A stretch of DNA of 64,000 nucleotides, from positions 149,405 to 213,404 of the forward strand of contig NZ_JAQTXI010000006.1 in assembly GCF_028688855.1 (NCBI RefSeq). Direction: 5' to 3'. Below, piece by piece: positions 59,319 through 64,000 of this stretch. The position numbers and the translations under genes are program-made. The notes under the pieces were generated by a model. It was not told the origin of the DNA. It did no database searches and worked only from the letters and a program-made list of their open reading frames with translations. The DNA comes from Neomegalonema sp. (GTDB lineage: Bacteria > Pseudomonadota > Alphaproteobacteria > Rhodobacterales > Rhodobacteraceae). Positions within the stretch are counted from its first letter, which is position 1. The number at the start of each line of letters is the position of its first letter.

Positions 59319-60647
59319 ATGTCCAGGCCCGTCCTGCGTTTCGCGCCTTCTCCGACGGGGCGTCTGCATGTGGGCAATCTGCGTGTGGCGCTGATGAACT
59401 GGCTCTACGCCCGCAAGACGGGCGGCGAATTCATCCTGCGCATCGACGACACCGACAGGGAGCGCTCCCGCGAGGAGCATGTGGAGGCCATCCGCCGCGA
59501 TCTCGCATGGCTCGGGCTGGACTGGGACCGTCATGAGCGCCAGTCCCTGCGCCTCGACCGCTACGCCGAAGCCGCCGGGAAGCTCCGCGCGGAGGGGAGG
59601 CTCTACGAGGCCTTCGAGACTCCCGCCGAACTGGACCTCAAGCGCAAGAGCCTGCTGGCGCGGGGCCTGCCGCCGGTCTACGACCGCGCCGCGTTGAAGC
59701 TCTCGCCCGAGGCGAAGGCCGCCCTGCGCGCCGAGGGCCGGGCGCCGCATGAACGCTTCCTGCTGGACCGTCGGCGCACCGGCTGGGCGGATCTCTCGCG
59801 CGGCGCCGTGGAGATCGACACGGGGTCGCTGTCGGACCCGGTGCTGCTCAAGGAGGACGGCGCGCCGCTCTACACCTTCGCCTCGGTGGTGGACGACGCC
59901 GAGATGGGCGTGACTCATGTGATCCGCGGCGAGGACCATGTCGCCAATACGGCGCCTCAGATCCAGATCGCCGAGGCTCTGGGCTTCGCGCCTCCGGCCT
60001 ATGCGCATATGGCCATGATGGTGGGCGCGGGAGGGCTGAAGCTCTCCAAGCGCACCGGCTCGCTCTCGGTGGAGGATCTGCGCGAGGCCGGGCTCGAGCC
60101 TCAGGCGGTGCTGTCGCTTCTGGCGCGTCTGGGCTCGGCGGATCCGGTGGAGCCGCGCCTGAGCCTCGCGGAGATGGTCGAGGGCTTCGACCTCGGCCGT
60201 TTCGGACGCGCTCCCGCCCATTTCGATCCGGCGGATCTCGATCTTCTGAACGCGAAGATCCTGCACGCCTTGCCCCATGAGGCGGCGGAGTCCCGGCTGA
60301 AGGCCCTCGGCCTGACGGATCCGGCGCTCTGGCATGGGCTGCGGCCCAACCTCGGCAAGCTGGAGGAGGTCGCGCCCTGGCTGGAGATCCTCGCGGGGCG
60401 CCGCCCCGAGCCGGAGGAGATGAACGACGAGGATCGCCTCTTCGCGCGCGAGGCCCTCGCCGCCCTGCCGCCGCTTCCCTGGGACTCCGGGACCTGGAAG
60501 GCCTGGACCGAGGCCGAGAAGGCCCGGACGGGCCGCAAGGGCAAGGCGCTGTTCATGCCTCTGCGTCTGGCTCTGACGGGCCGCGCCCATGGTCCGGACA
60601 TGTCCGCGCTTCTGCCTTTCTTCACGGCGGTTCCGCCCGCGCCCTGA
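59319..60647 (+). CDS. gltX: glutamyl-tRNA synthetase
   Basis: Charges tRNAGlu (and often tRNAGln, later amidated) with glutamate. The 442-residue class I synthetase has the HIGH-type motif in RFAPSPTGRLHVGNLRVALMNWL, FILRIDDTDRERS, the conserved RGEDHVANTAPQIQI, and the KMSKS-type KLSKRTG. Many Alphaproteobacteria carry two gltX paralogues; the other is not here. ATG at 59319 is the natural N-terminus, with GAGGAAAAACC upstream. The XRE-cupin operator begins about 50 bp after its stop. Confidence 0.96.
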   Translation: MSRPVLRFAPSPTGRLHVGNLRVALMNWLYARKTGGEFILRIDDTDRERSREEHVEAIRRDLAWLGLDWDRHERQSLRLDRYAEAAGKLRAEGRLYEAFETPAELDLKRKSLLARGLPPVYDRAALKLSPEAKAALRAEGRAPHERFLLDRRRTGWADLSRGAVEIDTGSLSDPVLLKEDGAPLYTFASVVDDAEMGVTHVIRGEDHVANTAPQIQIAEALGFAPPAYAHMAMMVGAGGLKLSKRTGSLSVEDLREAGLEPQAVLSLLARLGSADPVEPRLSLAEMVEGFDLGRFGRAPAHFDPADLDLLNAKILHALPHEAAESRLKALGLTDPALWHGLRPNLGKLEEVAPWLEILAGRRPEPEEMNDEDRLFAREALAALPPLPWDSGTWKAWTEAEKARTGRKGKALFMPLRLALTGRAHGPDMSALLPFFTAVPPAP

Positions 60648-60694
60648 AGGGGACTGAGGCGGGGCTGACGCGGGAGGGGCTTTCCTGCGGCTGG

Positions 60695-60716
60695 TTCGTC
60701 TGATATAGAAGACGAA
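60695..60716. promoter_or_regulatory. palindromic operator over the XRE-cupin promoter and start codon
   Basis: TTCGTCT (60695-60701) and AGACGAA (60710-60716) form a perfect inverted repeat with an 8-bp centre holding TATAGA (60704-60709), a -10-like box. The right arm ends on the A of the ATG. A third half-site, TCAGACGAT, lies at 60728-60736, its AGACGA core 20 bp from the right arm. This is what an autorepressor site would look like. Confidence 0.62.
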
Positions 60717-61282
60717 TGAACATCATTTCAGACGATCCGGAGGCGCGCCTCGCGCGGCGCATCCGTCTGGAGCGCGAGGCGCGCGGCTGGTCTCTGGCGG
60801 ATCTGGCGCGGGCCTCCGAGGTCTCCAAGGCGGCGATCAGCAAGATCGAGCGCGGCGAGGTCAGCCCGACGGCGGGCGTGCTGCTGCGTCTGGCGACGGC
60901 TTTCGGCCTGACCCTGGCGGGGCTTCTGCTGCGGGCGGAGGGCGATTCCAGCCGTCTGGCGCGCCTCGAGGACCAGCCGCTCTGGCGAGACCCCGAGACG
61001 GGGTATCTGCGTCGTCAGATCTTCCACCGGCCCGACCATCCTCTGGAGATGGTGGAGACGACGCTTCCTCCTGGCGCGCGGGTCGTGCTTCCGGCTTCGT
61101 CCCATGTGCGGATCCGGCAGATCCTGCGGGTGGTTTCGGGGCGTCTGAGCCTGACCGAGGGCGGCGAGACCCATGACCTCGGGCCGGGCGACCGTCTGGC
61201 CTTCGGGGCCCCCGCCGAGACCACCTTCCACAACGCCGCCGCCGAGCCTTGCGTCTATCTCGTCATCCTTGTCCGGAGTTGA
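60716..61282 (+). CDS. XRE-family regulator with C-terminal cupin domain
   Basis: A 188-residue transcription factor. The N-terminal helix-turn-helix (about residues 10-65) reads LARRIRLEREARGWSLADLARASEVSKAAISKIERGEVSPTAGVLLRLA. A cupin follows (about 105-185) with LPPGARVVLPASSHVRIRQILRVVSGRLSLTEGG, LGPGDRLAFGAPAETTFHN. Such XRE-cupin proteins sense small molecules and often control their own operon. The start overlaps the operator, and the message may be leaderless because TATAGA ends 6 nt before the ATG. A GNAT acetyltransferase gene starts 5 bp after its stop, the likely target. Confidence 0.92.
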   Translation: MNIISDDPEARLARRIRLEREARGWSLADLARASEVSKAAISKIERGEVSPTAGVLLRLATAFGLTLAGLLLRAEGDSSRLARLEDQPLWRDPETGYLRRQIFHRPDHPLEMVETTLPPGARVVLPASSHVRIRQILRVVSGRLSLTEGGETHDLGPGDRLAFGAPAETTFHNAAAEPCVYLVILVRS

Positions 61283-61287
61283 GCGCC

Positions 61288-61809
61288 ATGGCGCCTTGCG
61301 CGATCCGACCTGTCTGCGAAGCCCATCTCGAAGCCCTGAGCGCCCTGCTGATCGAGGCCGTGGCGGGCGGCGGTTCGGTCAGCTTCATGGATCCGCTCGC
61401 GCCGGAGGAGGCCCGGGCCTTCTGGTCGGGGGCTCTGGCTTCGGCGGCGCGGGGCGAGCGCGTGATTCTCGGCGCCTTCTCCGGCGAGGAGCTGGCGGGG
61501 ACGGCGAGTCTCTTTCTGGATCTGCCGCCGAATCAGCCCCATCGCGCCGAGATCGGCAAGCTTCTGACGGCCCAGGCTTGGCGCGGGCGAGGGATCGCCT
61601 CGGCGCTCATGGCCGCCGTCGAGGCGGAGGCGCTCCGGCGCGGGCGCTGGCTGATCCTGCTCGACACGGCGGAGGAGGGCGGCGCGGCGGAGCTTTACGA
61701 GAAGCTCGGCTATCGGCGCGCGGGGCTGATCCCGGATTACGCCTTCAAGCCGCAGGGCGGCCTGACGGGAACGATCCTGCTCTGGAAGCGCCTCGCCCCG
61801 GCGGACTGA
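61288..61809 (+). CDS. GNAT-family N-acetyltransferase
   Basis: A 173-residue GNAT enzyme. The acetyl-CoA loop is in AQAWRGRGIASALMAAVEAEA, preceded by GTASLFLDLPPNQPHRAEIGKLL, and the late YEKLGYRRAGLIPDYA segment with the general-acid tyrosine is typical. Substrate is unknown; relatives acetylate toxins, amino compounds or antibiotics. ATG at 61288 lies 5 bp after the XRE-cupin gene; an earlier in-frame ATG at 61249 would overlap that gene. It is cotranscribed with its probable regulator and ends 3 bp before the convergent arginase-like gene. Confidence 0.92.
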   Translation: MAPCAIRPVCEAHLEALSALLIEAVAGGGSVSFMDPLAPEEARAFWSGALASAARGERVILGAFSGEELAGTASLFLDLPPNQPHRAEIGKLLTAQAWRGRGIASALMAAVEAEALRRGRWLILLDTAEEGGAAELYEKLGYRRAGLIPDYAFKPQGGLTGTILLWKRLAPAD

Positions 61810-61812
61810 GCC

Positions 61813-62652
61813 TCAGACGGCGGGGGCGGTTCTGGCGACCGGCTGCGGATCGAGAATCGGCTCGGTGAGCTTGATCATCAGCCGCAAGGCGGCTTCGCGG
61901 GCTTCGGGATCGTCGGGAGCCTCGAATTCGGCCAGCTCCAGCCCCTCGACGCGATTGGCCGGGATCGCTTCGAGGATCGCCTTGAGCCGATCCGGCGCGA
62001 GGCCCTGATTCACCTTGTAGGCGGCGGGCACATGCCCGGGCTCCAGCACGTCCCAGTCGATGTGCAGCCAGAGCGGCGCGCCGCCCGCCCATTGCGCCAC
62101 GGCTTCCGGCGTGGCGGTGCGCGGCGGCAGGATGGTCACGCCCGCCTGAGTGAGAAGTTCGGATTCGGCGGGGTCCACGTCGCGCGCCCCGACGATCAGC
62201 AGATTGCGCGGGCTGACGCCGCCGCCGACCTCGGTCTTCCAGAGCCCGCAGGCGCCCGCCAGCACCATCCCGCCGAGATAGCCGCTGCGGGTGGTCTCGG
62301 GAGTGTTGAAGTCGCCATGGGCGTCGAACCAGAGGATCTTGGCCGCCGGACGCTTGCGCGCCACCACCGGCAGGCTGGCCAGACTGGCCACGCAGCTGTT
62401 GGCGATCATGAGCGGCTTGCGGCCCGCTTCGAGGCTCTGCGAGACGGCGTTCTGCAGGGAGGTCAGCGTCTCGCGCGACTGGGCCAGCGCGTGGCTCCAG
62501 CCGTCCGCGCTGTTGGGATAGGGCGTGCCGAGCTTGCGCGTCCGCAAGCCGTAGCGACGCGCGAAGCGCTCGCCGGCGAGGCGGGCGCCGAGCAGGGCGT
62601 GCGGGCTCCGGTCGGCGAGACGGCCCTGCGAGACGATGAGATCGTAATCCAT
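61813..62652 (-). CDS. arginase/ureohydrolase-superfamily protein with an altered metal site
   Basis: A 279-residue protein of the arginase superfamily. Metal-binding DAHGD (Asp110, His112, Asp114) and HIDWDVLEP (Asp199, Asp201) are intact. The GGDHS motif, whose histidine binds the first manganese, is replaced by ANSCVAS (Cys87 at the His position). A one-metal or inactive enzyme is possible. Substrate is unknown. The start is ATG at 62652, with an upstream in-frame ATG at 62688 that is not needed. It converges on the GNAT gene with a 3-bp gap. Confidence 0.82.
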   Translation of the reverse strand: MDYDLIVSQGRLADRSPHALLGARLAGERFARRYGLRTRKLGTPYPNSADGWSHALAQSRETLTSLQNAVSQSLEAGRKPLMIANSCVASLASLPVVARKRPAAKILWFDAHGDFNTPETTRSGYLGGMVLAGACGLWKTEVGGGVSPRNLLIVGARDVDPAESELLTQAGVTILPPRTATPEAVAQWAGGAPLWLHIDWDVLEPGHVPAAYKVNQGLAPDRLKAILEAIPANRVEGLELAEFEAPDDPEAREAALRLMIKLTEPILDPQPVARTAPAV

Positions 62653-62739
62653 GGGGGGCAGGCTAATCCGGCCCCGAGCCGAAGGCAAGCGCGCCGCGTG
62701 GCGAAATGCTCCGGCTTCGGGGGGAATTCCTCAAGGATA

Positions 62740-63102
62740 TCAGGCGGCTTTCTCCAGCTCCGCGACCTCTTCGTCGGTGAAGACGCGGCTGCGGGTCAGG
62801 AAGCGGACTCCTTCGGGCGCTTCGAGCGAGAATCCCGAGCCGCGGCCGGGCGTCACGTCGATGAGAAGCTGGGTGTGCTTCCAGTATTCGAACTGCGATT
62901 CGCTCATGAAGAACTCGCAGCCGCCGATTTCGCCCAGCTTCACGTCGCTGCCGCCGATGCGGAATTCGCCCTTCGGATAGCACATCGGCGCCGATCCGTC
63001 GCAGCAGCCGCCCGACTGATGGAACATCAGATCGCCGTGAATCGCGCGCAGCTTGTCGATCAGCGCGAGCGCGGCCTCGGTGGCCAGAACCCGTTCGACC
63101 AT
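62740..63102 (-). CDS. DUF779 family protein
   Basis: A 120-residue protein of the DUF779 family, usually encoded next to aldehyde dehydrogenases of the ExaC/AldB type. Visible hallmarks: GDLMFHQSGGCCDGSAPMCYPKGEF, IGGCEFFMSESQFEYWKHTQLLIDVTPGRGSGFSLEAPEGVRF. Three cysteines near the N-terminus may bind a metal. ATG at 63102; an in-frame ATG at 63180 would lie in the intergenic hairpin region. It is downstream of the aldehyde dehydrogenase gene on the same strand, separated by a hairpin. Function is not established. Confidence 0.88.
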   Translation of the reverse strand: MVERVLATEAALALIDKLRAIHGDLMFHQSGGCCDGSAPMCYPKGEFRIGGSDVKLGEIGGCEFFMSESQFEYWKHTQLLIDVTPGRGSGFSLEAPEGVRFLTRSRVFTDEEVAELEKAA

Positions 63103-63185
63103 TGGCTTTCCCTCCCGGAATGACGTCTGGAATGATGAGCTTCCGCCTCCCGCATATGGGGCGGGAGTCTCCTTCTTCAAAGACC

Positions 63186-63218
63186 GAAACCCGGCCGGGG
63201 CTCGCCCGACCGGGTTTC
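63186..63218 (-). terminator. hairpin between aldehyde dehydrogenase and DUF779 genes
   Basis: GAAACCCGG (63186-63194) pairs with CCGGGTTTC (63210-63218), and the stem extends inward with CGGG and CCCG. The minus strand after it has only a modest T content, so partial termination or 3'-end protection is plausible. Confidence 0.55.
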
Positions 63219-63263
63219 AAGCTTGGCGCGGGATTTCGCCCGCGCCGGGTCCGAGGAGCCCGA

Positions 63264-64000
<737 letters not shown>

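Overview
The window is a dense, GC-rich chromosomal segment from an alphaproteobacterium, most like Rhodobacterales or a close neighbour. The lineage call rests on gene content and order: gapR (DUF2312), cpdR beside an N-formylglutamate amidohydrolase gene, HDAC-like/xseB/ispA/dxs, ybgC-tolQRAB, ihfB-lapA-trpF, fumC with a DUF4169 gene, and GANTC (CcrM-type) sites. I saw no rRNA, tRNA, CRISPR array, transposase, integrase or prophage gene. Genus and species cannot be named from this sequence.

Layout. 1-5.2 kb: 3' part of guaB, EVE-domain protein, beta-carbonic anhydrase, small monooxygenase, exported protein and YbaK-type deacylase on plus; trpF, lapA and ihfB on minus. 5.5-7.9 kb (minus): exported sugar dehydrogenase and SppA. 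8.2-11.4 kb: hisH, hisA, hisF, with an opposite-strand cysteine-rich exported protein between hisH and hisA. 11.4-14 kb: N-formylglutamate amidohydrolase, a CpdR homologue without phosphorylation residues, leuB. 14.2-18 kb: a Q/A/P-rich exported protein, a 46-bp tandem repeat, a 60-residue exported protein, yraN-rsmI and a degenerate GGCT-like protein. 18.2-26 kb: a 1,750-residue alpha-2-macroglobulin with an N-terminal LprI-like domain, pbpC and an orphan vsr. 26.1-32.6 kb: HAD phosphatase, HDAC-like deacetylase, xseB, ispA, dxs, a membrane-anchored TerB-like protein and an Mrr-type nuclease. 32.9-41.1 kb: secA and ybgC-tolQ-tolR-tolA-tolB, with no pal after tolB. 41.2-49.5 kb: argC, maeB, gapR, a zinc-ribbon membrane protein, aldo/keto reductase, VOC dioxygenase, FMN reductase, SoxS-like thioredoxin, mscL. 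49.8-56 kb: gpt, PaaI thioesterase, lepA, LprI-like protein, glycosyltransferase, GFA protein, xthA. 56.1-64 kb: low-complexity SH3 protein, DUF4169 gene, fumC, gltX, XRE-cupin regulator with GNAT gene, arginase-like protein, DUF779 gene, and the 3' part of an aldehyde dehydrogenase gene.

Most genes are housekeeping: purine, histidine, leucine, arginine, tryptophan and isoprenoid synthesis, protein export, and envelope integrity. A recurring envelope-protection theme includes the A2M/PBP1C pair, two LprI-like domains, Tol, MscL, and several exported proteins of unknown role. The observations most worth following are the pseudo-receiver CpdR, the LprI-A2M fusion, the operator over the XRE-cupin promoter, the arginase-like protein lacking one metal-site histidine, the GGCT-like protein lacking its catalytic glutamate, and the 46-bp hairpin repeats. 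I found no obvious multi-gene system that is wholly new.
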